Assembly (NCBI RefSeq): GCF_014697625.1
Contig: NZ_JACJSG010000064.1
Span: 1 to 40,628, forward strand
Source of the DNA: Anabaena azotica FACHB-119
Lineage (GTDB): Bacteria; Cyanobacteriota; Cyanobacteriia; Cyanobacteriales; Nostocaceae
Length of the DNA: 40,628 nucleotides
Direction: 5' to 3'
The notes beneath the pieces were generated by a model. The model did no database searches and had not been told where the DNA came from. It was given only the letters and a program-made list of their open reading frames with translations. A program made the position numbers and the translations under genes. Shown here piece by piece: positions 16,694-25,779 of the stretch (its first letter is position 1; each line of letters opens with the position of its first letter).

Positions 16694-17060
16694 TGCGTAA
16701 AGCCCCCAAGTATGAGGCACACAACCAATAAGTTTTGTGTCTCATACGTCCTTGAGGTGGGGGTAAAGCGCGAATGACCGAACGCCACTTGCTACAAGTC
16801 GGCAGAGCGCAAGAGCGCAGTGGCTCATTTATTCGGTCGTGATGGTGGTAGAATCGAATTATCCACAACACAGGCAGAGTCTCACCGAAAGGGAGGAACC
16901 TGTCTCGAAATGGGTGGCACAGTGTTTTTCGCCGTCGGGCAGCCGGTGTATGCTTGCGGAGGGTAAAGTAATCTGAGATGTTGCTTTGTGGATTATTCCT
17001 TGGGGCATTTTGGATCTCCCTGTGAGGCAAGAATCCCCGAAATTCTATTTCGGGGAGTGT
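16694..17060 (+). ncRNA. Structured RNA element, HEARO/IscB-IsrB omega-RNA-like, without ORF
   Basis: This 367-bp stretch between plsX and pepA holds no conserved ORF but several long-range pairings. CCCCC 16703-16707 pairs with GGGGG 16759-16763, enclosing GTATGAGGCACACAAC 16710-16725 against GTTTTGTGTCTCATAC 16732-16747. GACCGAA 16776-16782 pairs with TTCGGTC 16832-16838, and GCCACT 16784-16789 with AGTGGC 16819-16824. AATTATCCACAA 16857-16868 pairs with TTGTGGATTATT 16986-16997, enclosing a GAAA-capped hairpin. A perfect 9-bp hairpin at 17035-17055 closes the 3' end. GTGA lies directly before the element; HEARO RNAs are known to follow ATGA/GTGA, and the layout fits an IS200/605-like element that lost its iscB/isrB ORF. 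The class call is inference from memory of the family; the structure is visible. Confidence 0.5.
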
Positions 17061-17207
17061 CAATAACTACCGCATAGTTGTTGTGACTATTGCAACAATT
17101 TTCTCCGGCAAGCTAAGGATAGCATGAAATGCTGGGGACTGGGGAGTTCAGTGAACAGTGAACAGTTACCAGTTATCAGTGAACACTAATTGATAACTGA
17201 TAACTGA

Positions 17208-18680
17208 TTAACTCAATACCCAATTAACCAACAACCTCACGCCGTAGCCGGTTGCGCCTGGGCCGTTGTAACCGTTTTCTTTGTCTGACCAGACTGGGCC
17301 AGCAATGTCTAAGTGCGCCCACTGGGTATCTTTGACAAATTCCTTGAGGAACAAGGCGGCTGTGATCGCACCGCCAGCACGTGGCCCGGTGTTCTTCATA
17401 TCGGCAATGCCAGATTTTAGCCCTTCAAAATATTTTTCTTCCATTGGCATCCGCCACAGCTTTTCGCCAGACTCGCTAGAAGCTTGCTCTAGTTGCGTGG
17501 CTAAAGCATCATCGGGAGTATATAAACCAGCAATATCTTCACCCAAGGCAGTGATGTTAGCACCGGTGAGGGTGGCTACATCAACGATCGCATCTAAACC
17601 CAATTTATCGGCATATACTAACGCATCAGCCAGGGTTAAACGCCCTTCAGCGTCGGTGTTGTTGACTTCGATTGTTTTGCCATTTGAGGCGGTGAGGATG
17701 TCTCCAGGGTGCATAGCCTTACCGCTAATCATGTTTTCGGTGACGGCAGAGATGAAGTGAACTTCTACATCTGGCTTGATTTGGGCAATGGCTTTGGCTG
17801 CGCCTAATGTGGCGGCGGCCCCACCCATATCCGTTTTCATGGTTTCAATACCGCTACCTGCACCTTTAATATTCAGTCCACCGGAATCGAAAGTTAAACC
17901 TTTACCAATGATGGCGACTCTGCGCTTGGGTGCGCCTTCTGGTTTGTAGGTGATGTGAATGAATTTAGGCGGCAAATCTGAGGCTAAAGCAACTCCTAAA
18001 AATGCCCCCATACCTAGCTTTTCACATTCTTCCCGCTCTAATATTTGCAGTTGCAAACCGTGGTCAGTGGCAATTTGTTGAGCAGTTTCTGCCATAGTAA
18101 TTGGGGTGACGCTGTTGGCGGGTGCGGCTACTAATTGCCGAGCCAAAATTACCCCTGATACGATTTGGTTGGCGCGGTTGATGACTGCTTCTTGTCCGGT
18201 AAAACCCAGTAGTTCGACAGTTTCAACTGTAGAATCTTTATCTTCTGGGTCTGATTTAAAACGATTATCTTGATATAGGGCTAGTTGTACACCTTCAGCA
18301 ATGGCTTGGGCTGAGGTTGTGGGATCATTGTTCCACAAGGGAAAACTCAAGCCCAGAACTTTGCTTTTTTGTTTTTTAGCTACCCTACCTACAGCCGCCG
18401 CCGCCCGTCGTAAGCTTTCGGTTTTGAAGGCTTCAGTTTTACCTAAACCTACCAAAATGATTTTTTTTAATGAATTACCAGTACCGACGCGGGTAAAGAC
18501 TGTGGTGTTGGCTTTGCCTGTAAATTCTTCTTCGGCAATGATTTCTTTTAAAATGCCGGCAAATCTCTCATCTAAACTCGCCAGTTCACCAGTTAACTCG
18601 ACTGCATCTTCAAATAATGCGATCGCCAAACTATCGCCCGCCCATTCTAGCAGAGGCTTATCACTTAATTGAATTGCCAT
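17208..18680 (-). CDS. pepA: Leucyl aminopeptidase (M17)
   Basis: This 490-residue protein has the M17 catalytic C-terminal domain with Gly-Lys-Gly-Leu-Thr-Phe-Asp-Ser-Gly-Gly, Lys-Thr-Asp-Met-Gly-Gly-Ala and the signature Asn-Thr-Asp-Ala-Glu-Gly-Arg-Leu, which bind two metal ions. The N-terminal half is the usual macro-like domain. It removes N-terminal residues from peptides in the cytoplasm; some members also bind DNA. The gene stands alone, with the structured RNA element on one side and repeats on the other. Confidence 0.94.
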   Translation of the reverse strand: MAIQLSDKPLLEWAGDSLAIALFEDAVELTGELASLDERFAGILKEIIAEEEFTGKANTTVFTRVGTGNSLKKIILVGLGKTEAFKTESLRRAAAAVGRVAKKQKSKVLGLSFPLWNNDPTTSAQAIAEGVQLALYQDNRFKSDPEDKDSTVETVELLGFTGQEAVINRANQIVSGVILARQLVAAPANSVTPITMAETAQQIATDHGLQLQILEREECEKLGMGAFLGVALASDLPPKFIHITYKPEGAPKRRVAIIGKGLTFDSGGLNIKGAGSGIETMKTDMGGAAATLGAAKAIAQIKPDVEVHFISAVTENMISGKAMHPGDILTASNGKTIEVNNTDAEGRLTLADALVYADKLGLDAIVDVATLTGANITALGEDIAGLYTPDDALATQLEQASSESGEKLWRMPMEEKYFEGLKSGIADMKNTGPRAGGAITAALFLKEFVKDTQWAHLDIAGPVWSDKENGYNGPGATGYGVRLLVNWVLS

Positions 18681-18751
18681 GTTGGAATTTTGCCTATATA
18701 TGCCTTCTTGTACCAGTATTGCTCAAAATTTTTGTTTCAGGATAGGGGGCA

Positions 18752-18786
18752 ATCAATTCAAAATTCAAAATTCAAAATTCAAAATA
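18752..18786. repeat. TTCAAAA heptamer repeat
   Basis: Four units of the 7-bp word ATTCAAA downstream of Met1 of pepA on the opposite side. The same repeat occurs at 28184-28218, where it breaks a gene, and at 29008-29033. Confidence 0.75.
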
Positions 18787-18887
18787 AAAGAATTTTAGAA
18801 GTGAGGGAAAATAACTATGGACTGTTGACTATGGACTAATGACTAATGACCATATAATTAAAATTATCCTTCTGTATGGCGTAACTT

Positions 18888-19586
18888 ATGACTTCAGCCT
18901 TATCCCCAAACCAACGGGCAGAAGTATTCTATCCGAGTTCTGATGGCGAACCTGTGGCGGAAAGCTATGCTCATTTGTGTGTTTTGCTGGCGACGTTGGA
19001 AATTTTGCGCCAGTATTTGCAAGGACAACAAGCTACAGTCCTCGCTAATCAGTTTCTTTACTACTCTGAGGGTTTTCCCCGGTTGCGGGTTGCACCTGAT
19101 GTGATGGTAATTTTTAATGTCGCACCTGGGGGACGGGATCACTATAAGGTTTGGGAAGAGGGCGAGGTTCCTGCTGTCATTTTTGAGATGACTTCAGCAG
19201 GGACGAGAAACCATGACCAGGAATTTAAGAAAACCCTATATGAGCAACTTGGTGTAAAAGAATACTGGCTATTTGATCCCAGAGGTGAATGGGTGCAAGG
19301 ACAGTTGCAGGGTTATCGGTTGCGGAATAATATATATGAACCCATTACAGATCATCGCAGTGAACCCTTGGGGCTGCGCTTGCAAGTGGAAGGGGAATTA
19401 ATCGCTTTTTACCGGGAAGATACGGGGGAAAAGCTACTAAATCCCACAGAACAGGCGCAAGCACTCCGGGAAGCACAGCAAAGGGTTGATGCAGAAGCTT
19501 TAGCTAGACAGCAAGCAGAACAACAGGTAGAACAGTTGAAAGAACGACTGCGATCGCTCGGTGTCGATCCAGAGGAGAATAGTTAA
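18888..19586 (+). CDS. Uma2 family (DUF820) PD-(D/E)XK nuclease-like protein with coiled-coil tail
   Basis: This 232-residue protein has the Uma2 pattern common in cyanobacteria: Val-Ala-Pro-Asp71-Val-Met-Val, then Val-Ile-Phe-Glu100-Met-Thr-Ser, then Tyr-Glu-Gln-Leu-Gly-Val-Lys-Glu-Tyr-Trp. Asp71 and Glu100 are candidate metal ligands of a restriction-endonuclease-like fold. Residues from about 185 to 225 form a Gln/Glu/Arg-rich coiled coil. The ATG at 18888 follows repeats. The function of the family is not established; many copies per genome are typical. Confidence 0.8.
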   Translation: MTSALSPNQRAEVFYPSSDGEPVAESYAHLCVLLATLEILRQYLQGQQATVLANQFLYYSEGFPRLRVAPDVMVIFNVAPGGRDHYKVWEEGEVPAVIFEMTSAGTRNHDQEFKKTLYEQLGVKEYWLFDPRGEWVQGQLQGYRLRNNIYEPITDHRSEPLGLRLQVEGELIAFYREDTGEKLLNPTEQAQALREAQQRVDAEALARQQAEQQVEQLKERLRSLGVDPEENS

Positions 19587-19587
19587 C

Positions 19588-19620
19588 TGTTGACTATTGA
19601 CTATTGACTATTGACTAATA
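19588..19620. repeat. TTGACTA heptamer repeat
   Basis: Four units of TTGACTA placed between the convergent ends of the Uma2 and EcsC genes. Confidence 0.7.
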
Positions 19621-20654
19621 TTAAATTTCTTGGCGATCGCACTAATAATCTCTTGTTCAACTGGTGTACTCTGTTTGTCAAGTTGGGCGATTTTGCGACA
19701 TTGGGCTAGTAGGGGGATGGCAAAATCACGGTTTAATTGGTTCAGCAGTTGGTCTAATGGTTGGGGTGATTTAATATTTTCCTTGATGGCTTCTAAGGAT
19801 GCGGGGCTGAGGTTCGCGGCTTGTAAGTCTGGTAAAATTTGTTCCCAGGTTTTTTCGGGATGGCTGGCGAGGATCATGTGAACGAGTATTTGATCCATGA
19901 TCGCTTGTTGGGCGATCGCTTTTTCCATATATTTCTCACTCTCGGCTTTGAGGTTTGCCAATGTTTCTGGAGAATCAATCTCAGTTGCATCGTCTAACTT
20001 GGCTTCATAAAACCGACAAGCTGCATATCCTAATGAATAACACATTGTGGCATTGGAACTAGCGGCGATCGCTGCACCCGCAAAGGGTATATTTCGCAAA
20101 AAAGCTAATCCTGCTGCTTTCAGGAGGTTATTTCCACCCAAGCCTAGACCAAAAATTGTCAACAGTTCCCCTTTCCTGGCGGGGTCTTTTAAGTCCATCC
20201 CATACACAGCCGCAATTTCATACAGCATTTCTGTCTGCAATTTCATTGTGGCGGCTACGTCAACTGCCAACAAAGCTGCGGCTACTCCTGGTAAAATACT
20301 ACTGGCAAACCCTACCCCACCGGATTTCGTAGCTTTATCCACCATGATGCGGTGAGCAATTTGGCTGGGTGATTCTTGGGGATATTGTTGCTTGAGTTTG
20401 TTAACTGATGCGGCTACTTTTTCTATATCTACGTTATCACTTGCACCAATTAGCCAGTTAAGATTTAAAACACCTGATACTTTTCTAATTAGCCAATTGT
20501 CACCCAAACCATTGATAAATTGACCAGTAATTTGTGTTCCTTGCTCAAATAAATTTTGTGTTTGTTTAACTGTAGCTTGCCCAAATTGAGCAAAAGCATC
20601 AAATAAAGAGGGTATATTAATATTTTCTGTTTTTGCTGGTAATTTATCTGACAT
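19608..20654 (-). CDS. EcsC family protein
   Basis: This 348-residue protein shows the EcsC-family core: Ala-Ala-Leu-Leu-Ala-Val-Asp-Val-Ala-Ala-Thr-Met, Glu-Met-Leu-Tyr-Glu-Ile-Ala-Ala-Val-Tyr-Gly, and a glycine-rich hydrophobic stretch with Asn-Ile-Pro-Phe-Ala-Gly-Ala-Ala-Ile-Ala-Ala. The middle could associate with membranes; no signal peptide is present. In Bacillus, ecsC neighbours the EcsAB transporter, but its molecular role is unknown. No transporter genes are near this copy. Confidence 0.75.
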   Translation of the reverse strand: MSDKLPAKTENINIPSLFDAFAQFGQATVKQTQNLFEQGTQITGQFINGLGDNWLIRKVSGVLNLNWLIGASDNVDIEKVAASVNKLKQQYPQESPSQIAHRIMVDKATKSGGVGFASSILPGVAAALLAVDVAATMKLQTEMLYEIAAVYGMDLKDPARKGELLTIFGLGLGGNNLLKAAGLAFLRNIPFAGAAIAASSNATMCYSLGYAACRFYEAKLDDATEIDSPETLANLKAESEKYMEKAIAQQAIMDQILVHMILASHPEKTWEQILPDLQAANLSPASLEAIKENIKSPQPLDQLLNQLNRDFAIPLLAQCRKIAQLDKQSTPVEQEIISAIAKKFNISQ

Positions 20655-20792
20655 AGGTTCTCTTCCTGATCAGCGCTTCCTTTTGGTTGTAGCTAATCTG
20701 TGAAAGCTTCGACATCTGCCAATTAGGACAGTTCTCTGTACCTCTGGGTTTAATATTTTTACCACAGAGACACAGAGACACAGAGAAGAAAT

Positions 20793-21623
20793 TTACAGAT
20801 GTTGCTGAGGGATTTTGAGATGAGGTATTTTGGGACTTTTAACTTCTAAGAAGTTATTAAGCTGCATAATTTCGTAGAGGTTGACATCTTCCTCTAGTAA
20901 GCAGGCGTGTCCACTATCGGGTAGAATTACTGGTTGGGAATTGGGAATGATATTTGCTAGGCGGGTAATTTCGTTTACCGATGGTAGTAGGCGATCGCTT
21001 CCACCTGCTATTAATAATGTTAATTGCGTTAAAGAGCGTAATTGCTCATCTTCAATATCAAATTCTCGCAATAAAGATAAGCGCCATACTACTGTCTCTG
21101 CTGGGACATAACGCATGGTTTTTAACAATTCGTGGCGAATATTGTCGGATATTCGTTGCAAAGATGCTAAAAAGGGTAATAATCCTAGTGCGCCTACATC
21201 ATATAAGCATTCTGGCACTAATTCTACCAGTTGAGACAGCCAATCTAACCAAGGACGCAGTTTAAAGGCGGAAGCGGGATTAATTAAAATCAGACGTTTA
21301 AATAATTTTGGTGCTTTTATGGCGACTTTCATCGCCAAGCAACCGCCAAAGGACTCACCACACAAGTAAACTACTCTCTGGGAGCTTTTTTCCAATTCTG
21401 TATGAATTAAGTCTAAAACGTTATTTGTTAAGGTATCCCAGCCTGTGAGGTCTTGGCGGGGGATCGCTAAACAACGGACATCAAACCCTCTTTCTAACCC
21501 CGCAGTTTGCGATCGCAATAATTGACCAGTCCCATCCATTCCTGGTAAATAGACGAACAACGGATACTCTGGTTGTATGCGTCTCGGAGTCAGGAAACAG
21601 GGTTTTAATTCAACTTCTGGCAT
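20793..21623 (-). CDS. Alpha/beta-fold hydrolase
   Basis: This 276-residue protein has an alpha/beta-hydrolase layout: Tyr-Leu-Pro-Gly-Met-Asp-Gly-Thr-Gly (oxyanion region) near 26-34, nucleophile Ser in Gly-Glu-Ser-Phe-Gly-Gly, acid in Gly-Gly-Ser-Asp-Arg-Leu-Leu-Pro, and His in Asp-Ser-Gly-His-Ala-Cys. The Tyr-Leu-Pro-Gly-Met-Asp-Gly-Thr motif is shared with plant plastid esterase/acyltransferases of the PES type, where such a domain is fused to an acyltransferase. A separate PlsC-like gene lies 390 bp upstream on the same strand. A lipid or phytyl ester substrate is therefore a fair guess. Confidence 0.75.
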   Translation of the reverse strand: MPEVELKPCFLTPRRIQPEYPLFVYLPGMDGTGQLLRSQTAGLERGFDVRCLAIPRQDLTGWDTLTNNVLDLIHTELEKSSQRVVYLCGESFGGCLAMKVAIKAPKLFKRLILINPASAFKLRPWLDWLSQLVELVPECLYDVGALGLLPFLASLQRISDNIRHELLKTMRYVPAETVVWRLSLLREFDIEDEQLRSLTQLTLLIAGGSDRLLPSVNEITRLANIIPNSQPVILPDSGHACLLEEDVNLYEIMQLNNFLEVKSPKIPHLKIPQQHL

Positions 21624-22014
21624 TTTTAAATTTAGATTTTATCTAACGTTTTTATAAACTTTACTCTATCAACAGAGTATACTTTGTCTAACTGGGACAA
21701 TCCCAGCATCAAGCTTGGTTCTGAATGCACTGTTAGGGGACAGGTTACAGGTTACAGGTTACAGGTGAGAGGAGAAATATCGGTATCCTGAGTCTTGGCA
21801 AAAGTAAATTACGATGCTTATAGTTCAGTTAAAATCATAGCTTGGCGGTATAAATTTTATTTAAAGATACTTTGATTAATGCCACTTAATAATAAGTATT
21901 TTTTGAATTATTGATGAGTATCCCAAAAATAAATATATAAATAATCAAATTTGTTCTTTACGTAGATTACATAACAGCTATTCAAAATTCCCCAGTCCCC
22001 AGTCCCCTATCACC
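21624..22014. other. Intergenic region with GGTTACA repeats
   Basis: No gene is seen. The only clear structure is a 7-bp tandem repeat of GGTTACA type at about 21735-21766 and a CCCCAGT repeat near 21989-22005. The rest is AT-rich. Confidence 0.5.
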
Positions 22015-22740
22015 TCAATAACACCCCTGGTATAATAACTTAGAAATTTCATCATGACAGTGTGTGGTTAGTTCAGCCACAACATTTTTCGCCTGTTTGC
22101 CGTGATATTGGTGGTGATGATGGGGTGTAATCCAGTAAGGACGACCGATTAAGATAGCCACCCGATGATAGACTACCAATGGATGCCAACCGTATTGATT
22201 AAATAATGGTTCGGAAGGATCAAACAGACTCAACAATTTTAGGGGAAATGCCGCAGTGTTACTTTCTTCTAAGGATGCGATCGCCACTGGTAAAACTGCC
22301 AAATCTTGCACCTGAGAACGTAGCGCTAGATGAGCGAAGCCGCGACGAAATTCACCTACCCTATTGGCTGGTGTATATTTTACCATCGGATCAGCCCCCT
22401 CTGGAAATACTCCTACCATCTGCTTTGATTGTAGTAGCCTTTGTGACTGGGTAAAAAAGCTTTGCTGGCGGTTTTGATTTTCTTCCAAAGGAAAGCAACC
22501 CAATTGTCCTGTAACAAACTCTCGCAATATTGGCACTTGTCCCATATAGTGATGGCAAGCAAAGCGAATTGGGCTTGATAAAGCCGCCATTAACACCAGT
22601 GCATCCATAAAACTGCGATGATTGCTCACTATTAACAAACTAGCATCTTGGGGGATGCGATCCTCGTAATAGCGAAAAGTTCTAGTAGAGAGTGCTGTTA
22701 GGAATGTCCGAGAAATATCTAAGGAGTTATTTACACTCAT
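22015..22740 (-). CDS. PlsC-like lysophospholipid acyltransferase
   Basis: This 241-residue protein has Asn-His-Arg-Ser-Phe-Met-Asp (NHxxxxD motif), Cys-Phe-Pro-Leu-Glu-Glu-Asn, and Phe-Pro-Glu-Gly-Ala-Asp-Pro in place of the usual Glu-Gly-Thr. It is the second acyltransferase of this fold in the window and is quite diverged from the first. The Thr-to-Ala change in the phosphate-binding motif suggests a different acceptor. It lies upstream of the alpha/beta hydrolase on the same strand, which resembles a split version of the plant PES hydrolase-acyltransferase fusion. Confidence 0.75.
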   Translation of the reverse strand: MSVNNSLDISRTFLTALSTRTFRYYEDRIPQDASLLIVSNHRSFMDALVLMAALSSPIRFACHHYMGQVPILREFVTGQLGCFPLEENQNRQQSFFTQSQRLLQSKQMVGVFPEGADPMVKYTPANRVGEFRRGFAHLALRSQVQDLAVLPVAIASLEESNTAAFPLKLLSLFDPSEPLFNQYGWHPLVVYHRVAILIGRPYWITPHHHHQYHGKQAKNVVAELTTHCHDEISKLLYQGCY

Positions 22741-23119
22741 ATCTGATTAATATGTTTTTTTGGGAAAATATCGCAGCTGATCTTGATTTAATTTTTACAT
22801 TTCTTTACCAATGTCATGACCGCCTTAAGGTAGAAATGTCTTATTTACAAAAGCCATCAAATTACTCAATTTGCCGGATTTGTATTCTCTGTCACGATAA
22901 GCTTCATGAAGCCATTCTCCGAGAATATTAACAGTTGATTTCAGCCTTTCATTCAACATTAGGTGGAATTATAGATATTACGAAATAATTCTTGGGGTAG
23001 GAAATTTGCTACTATTAAAGGGTTCTGGGAAAAAATGGGGGTAATGTTATATAATTGCGTCGCTTTGCTAACAGAAGTTAAGATATAAAACGTTTTTATA
23101 AGTAAACTTTTTATTTTGC
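22741..23119. other. AT-rich divergent intergenic region before metG
   Basis: No coding region is supported. The frames 22692-22931 and 22959-23216 are short and overlap the neighbouring genes. It should contain promoters for metG (plus) and the acyltransferase (minus). No operator was recognised. Confidence 0.5.
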
Positions 23120-24712
23120 ATGACTCTAGTGAATCAAGTAAAAAAGACATTTGCTCTAACCACACCTCTGTATTATGTAAACGATGTTCCTCACATTGGT
23201 AGCGCTTACACAACAATAGCAGCAGACGCAGTAGCTCGATTTCAGAAGCTACTAGGGCGTGAGGTACTGCTGATCACAGGTACAGATGAACATGGGCAAA
23301 AAATTCAGCGTTCAGCCGAGAGTTTAGGGAAAGCGCCACAAGAGTTTTGTGATAGTGTTGTCCCTAGCTTCATGAGTTTATGGGAATTACTGAATATTCG
23401 CTACGATCGCTTTAGTCGCACCTCAGCTGTCCGTCACCACGCCATTGTCAACGAATTTTTCGCGCGGGTATGGGAAGGTGGCGACATCTACCAAGGGCAG
23501 CAGAAAGGGTGGTATTGTGTATCTTGTGAAGAGTTTAAGGAAGAACGGGAACTCCTAGAAGGAAATCGTTGCCCTATTCATGTCAATAAGGAAGTGGAAT
23601 GGCGAGACGAACAAAACTACTTTTTCCGTCTCTCCAAATATCAAACCCAATTAGAGGAGTTTTACCAGTCTCACCCCGACTTTATCCAGCCAGAAAGCCG
23701 CCGCAATGAAGTTCTGAGCTTTGTCAGCCAAGGTTTGCAAGACTTTTCGATTTCGCGGGTGAATTTAGATTGGGGTTTTCCCATACCCACCGACCCCAAA
23801 CATACCATATATGTATGGTTCGATGCCTTGCTGGGTTATGTCACAGCATTATTAGACCCCCAAGATGAACCCACCCTAGAAAATGCACTGGCGAAATGGT
23901 GGCCGATGAACTTACACCTCATTGGTAAGGACATATTACGCTTTCATGCGGTATATTGGCCTGCAATGCTGTTATCTGCTGGTTTACCTTTACCTGATCG
24001 CGTTTTTGGACATGGCTTTTTAACCAAAGATGGGCAAAAAATGGGCAAAAGTCTGGGTAATACAGTAGATCCCGTAGGTTTAGTTCAGCAGTATGGAAGT
24101 GATGCAGTTCGTTATTACTTCCTTAAGGAAATCGAGTTTGGCAAAGATGGCGATTTTAATGAAGTTAGATTCATCAATGTACTAAATGCAGATTTAGCGA
24201 ATGATTTGGGTAATTTGCTTAACCGCACCTTAAACATGGTGAAAAAATACTGCGCTGATTACGCGCTATCAATTACCAATGAGGATATTCCGGCGGAAAA
24301 CAGTTTGAAAACACTAGGTTTAAATTTAGGAGAAAAAGTCAAACAAGCTTATGAAGTGTTAGCTTTTAATCAAGCTTGCGAACTTGTACTGTCCTTAGTG
24401 CAAGCCAGCAATAAGTTTATTGATGAACAAGCGCCTTGGACATTATATAAACAAGGGCGACAGCAGGAGGTGGAAACGGTACTATACACCGTTTTAGAAT
24501 CTGTGAGACTCGCAGCTTATCTACTTTCGCCAGTAATTCCCAATATCAGTAGCAGTATTTATCAGCAACTGGGCTTTGGAATTGACTTCAACGCACAAAC
24601 AGATATTGCTCCTTTTGAGATGCACTCACAATGGGGCTTGCTATCTCATCAACAAAAATTGGGTCAACCCCAACCCATTTTTAAACGCATAGAAGCAACA
24701 AAAAAAGTTTAA
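23120..24712 (+). CDS. metG: Methionyl-tRNA synthetase
   Basis: This 530-residue class I synthetase has Pro-His-Ile-Gly-Ser (HIGH motif, about 24-28), a single zinc-type knuckle Cys-x-x-Cys...Cys-Pro-x-His in the connective peptide as in the Thermus enzyme, Thr-Ile-Tyr-Val-Trp-Phe-Asp-Ala, and Lys-Met-Gly-Lys-Ser (KMSKS). It charges initiator and elongator tRNA-Met in the cytoplasm. It lacks the C-terminal dimerisation (Tbd) domain of longer versions, as is usual for this length. A hairpin at 24775-24800 probably ends the transcript. Confidence 0.95.
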   Translation: MTLVNQVKKTFALTTPLYYVNDVPHIGSAYTTIAADAVARFQKLLGREVLLITGTDEHGQKIQRSAESLGKAPQEFCDSVVPSFMSLWELLNIRYDRFSRTSAVRHHAIVNEFFARVWEGGDIYQGQQKGWYCVSCEEFKEERELLEGNRCPIHVNKEVEWRDEQNYFFRLSKYQTQLEEFYQSHPDFIQPESRRNEVLSFVSQGLQDFSISRVNLDWGFPIPTDPKHTIYVWFDALLGYVTALLDPQDEPTLENALAKWWPMNLHLIGKDILRFHAVYWPAMLLSAGLPLPDRVFGHGFLTKDGQKMGKSLGNTVDPVGLVQQYGSDAVRYYFLKEIEFGKDGDFNEVRFINVLNADLANDLGNLLNRTLNMVKKYCADYALSITNEDIPAENSLKTLGLNLGEKVKQAYEVLAFNQACELVLSLVQASNKFIDEQAPWTLYKQGRQQEVETVLYTVLESVRLAAYLLSPVIPNISSSIYQQLGFGIDFNAQTDIAPFEMHSQWGLLSHQQKLGQPQPIFKRIEATKKV

Positions 24713-24774
24713 CTGTTTTTAATTTTTGATTAAAGTCAATTCAGTTCATCTTAATTCTTTCTTCCAAAAATTAA

Positions 24775-24800
24775 CGGGGCTGAACCTTATATTAGCCCCG
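24775..24800 (+). terminator. Hairpin after metG
   Basis: CGGGGCT at 24775-24781 pairs with AGCCCCG at 24794-24800 around a 12-base loop. There is no strong T-run after it, so it is a weak terminator or transcript-stabilising hairpin. Confidence 0.5.
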
Positions 24801-24876
24801 AAACATTAACATAAGCTGATTTTGCCAACCAAAATTGATTAATAAATATCAAAAATAACAAGGATAAAATCGAGGT

Positions 24877-25512
24877 ATGACATCAATGTTGAATAATCTA
24901 GAAAATGATTCGATATTTACGCCAGAACAGGTTTTAGAAAATCGCGGACGGGTTGCCATTTTTATTGATGGGTCAAATCTATTCTACGCTGCTTTGCAAT
25001 TAGGAATTGAAATAGATTACACAAAATTGCTATGTCGTTTGACTGGCGGTTCTCGGTTGTTGCGGGCTTTTTTCTACACTGGTGTAGATAGAACCAATGA
25101 GAAGCAACAGGGGTTTTTGTTGTGGATGCGGCGTAACGGTTATCGCGTCATCGCCAAAGACTTGGTACAGTTGCCAGATGGCTCAAAAAAAGCCAACCTA
25201 GATGTAGAAATAGCTGTGGATATGATGGCTTTAGTCGATTCTTATGATACTGCTGTTCTGGTCAGTGGTGATGGGGATTTGGCTTATGCTGTTAATTCTG
25301 TCAGTTATCGTGGCGTGCGGGTGGAAGTTGTGAGTTTAAGGTCAATGACAAGTGATAGCTTAATTAATGTGAGCGATCGCTACATTGATTTAGAAGCCAT
25401 CAAAGAAGACATCCAAAAAACCCCGCGCCAAAGCTACCCCTATCGTCCATTATCCGCTATGGGATTTTTGGATGACCCCAGCGACGGACACCTAGAAATC
25501 CAAGATTCTTGA
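24877..25512 (+). CDS. NYN domain protein, LabA/DUF88 family
   Basis: This 211-residue protein carries the NYN (PIN-like) nuclease domain: Ile-Phe-Ile-Asp-Gly-Ser-Asn near 27-33, Phe-Phe-Tyr-Thr-Gly-Val, Asp-Val-Glu-Ile-Ala-Val-Asp-Met-Met, and Val-Ser-Gly-Asp-Gly-Asp. The acidic residues are those expected to bind metal. LabA, a member in Synechococcus elongatus, modulates the output of the KaiC clock through RpaA; other members may process RNA. Cyanobacteria carry several paralogues, so the clock role is only suggested. A good terminator follows at 25639. Confidence 0.85.
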   Translation: MTSMLNNLENDSIFTPEQVLENRGRVAIFIDGSNLFYAALQLGIEIDYTKLLCRLTGGSRLLRAFFYTGVDRTNEKQQGFLLWMRRNGYRVIAKDLVQLPDGSKKANLDVEIAVDMMALVDSYDTAVLVSGDGDLAYAVNSVSYRGVRVEVVSLRSMTSDSLINVSDRYIDLEAIKEDIQKTPRQSYPYRPLSAMGFLDDPSDGHLEIQDS

Positions 25513-25638
25513 TTGATTGTTAGGTGACAGGTGACAGGGTACAGGGGACAGTTTGAAAAGCTGTTGACTACATATCATCATTCATCTAGCAACTGCTATA
25601 TATAAAAGGTAGCAGAAAATCATCAATTTAACTCAACA

Positions 25639-25674
25639 GGGGGGAATTACCACAACGTCCCCCCACTTTTATTT
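25639..25674 (+). terminator. Rho-independent-type terminator after the labA-like gene
   Basis: GGGGGG at 25639-25644 pairs with CCCCCC at 25659-25664, followed by ACTTTTATTT. It has a strong stem and a moderate T-run. Confidence 0.7.
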
Positions 25675-25779
25675 GTATTGGGTGTCAGTTTTCAGCCCAC
25701 CAAAACCATGATACTGTGGGCAATTCCCATCTAACCCTACCAAAATCAATAGAAGATTCTATTTTACTTAACTATAAAT

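Noticed and set aside
16587..17063. 158-codon minus-strand frame upstream of plsX
   Set aside because: It lies antisense to the structured element, overlaps the plsX start, and the translation (rich in Arg, His, Cys, Pro) shows no family motif. The stems explain the sequence better.
22692..23216. Frames 22692-22931 (+) and 22959-23216 (-)
   Set aside because: Short, overlap the acyltransferase and metG starts, and have no motif; the region is more likely a divergent promoter region.
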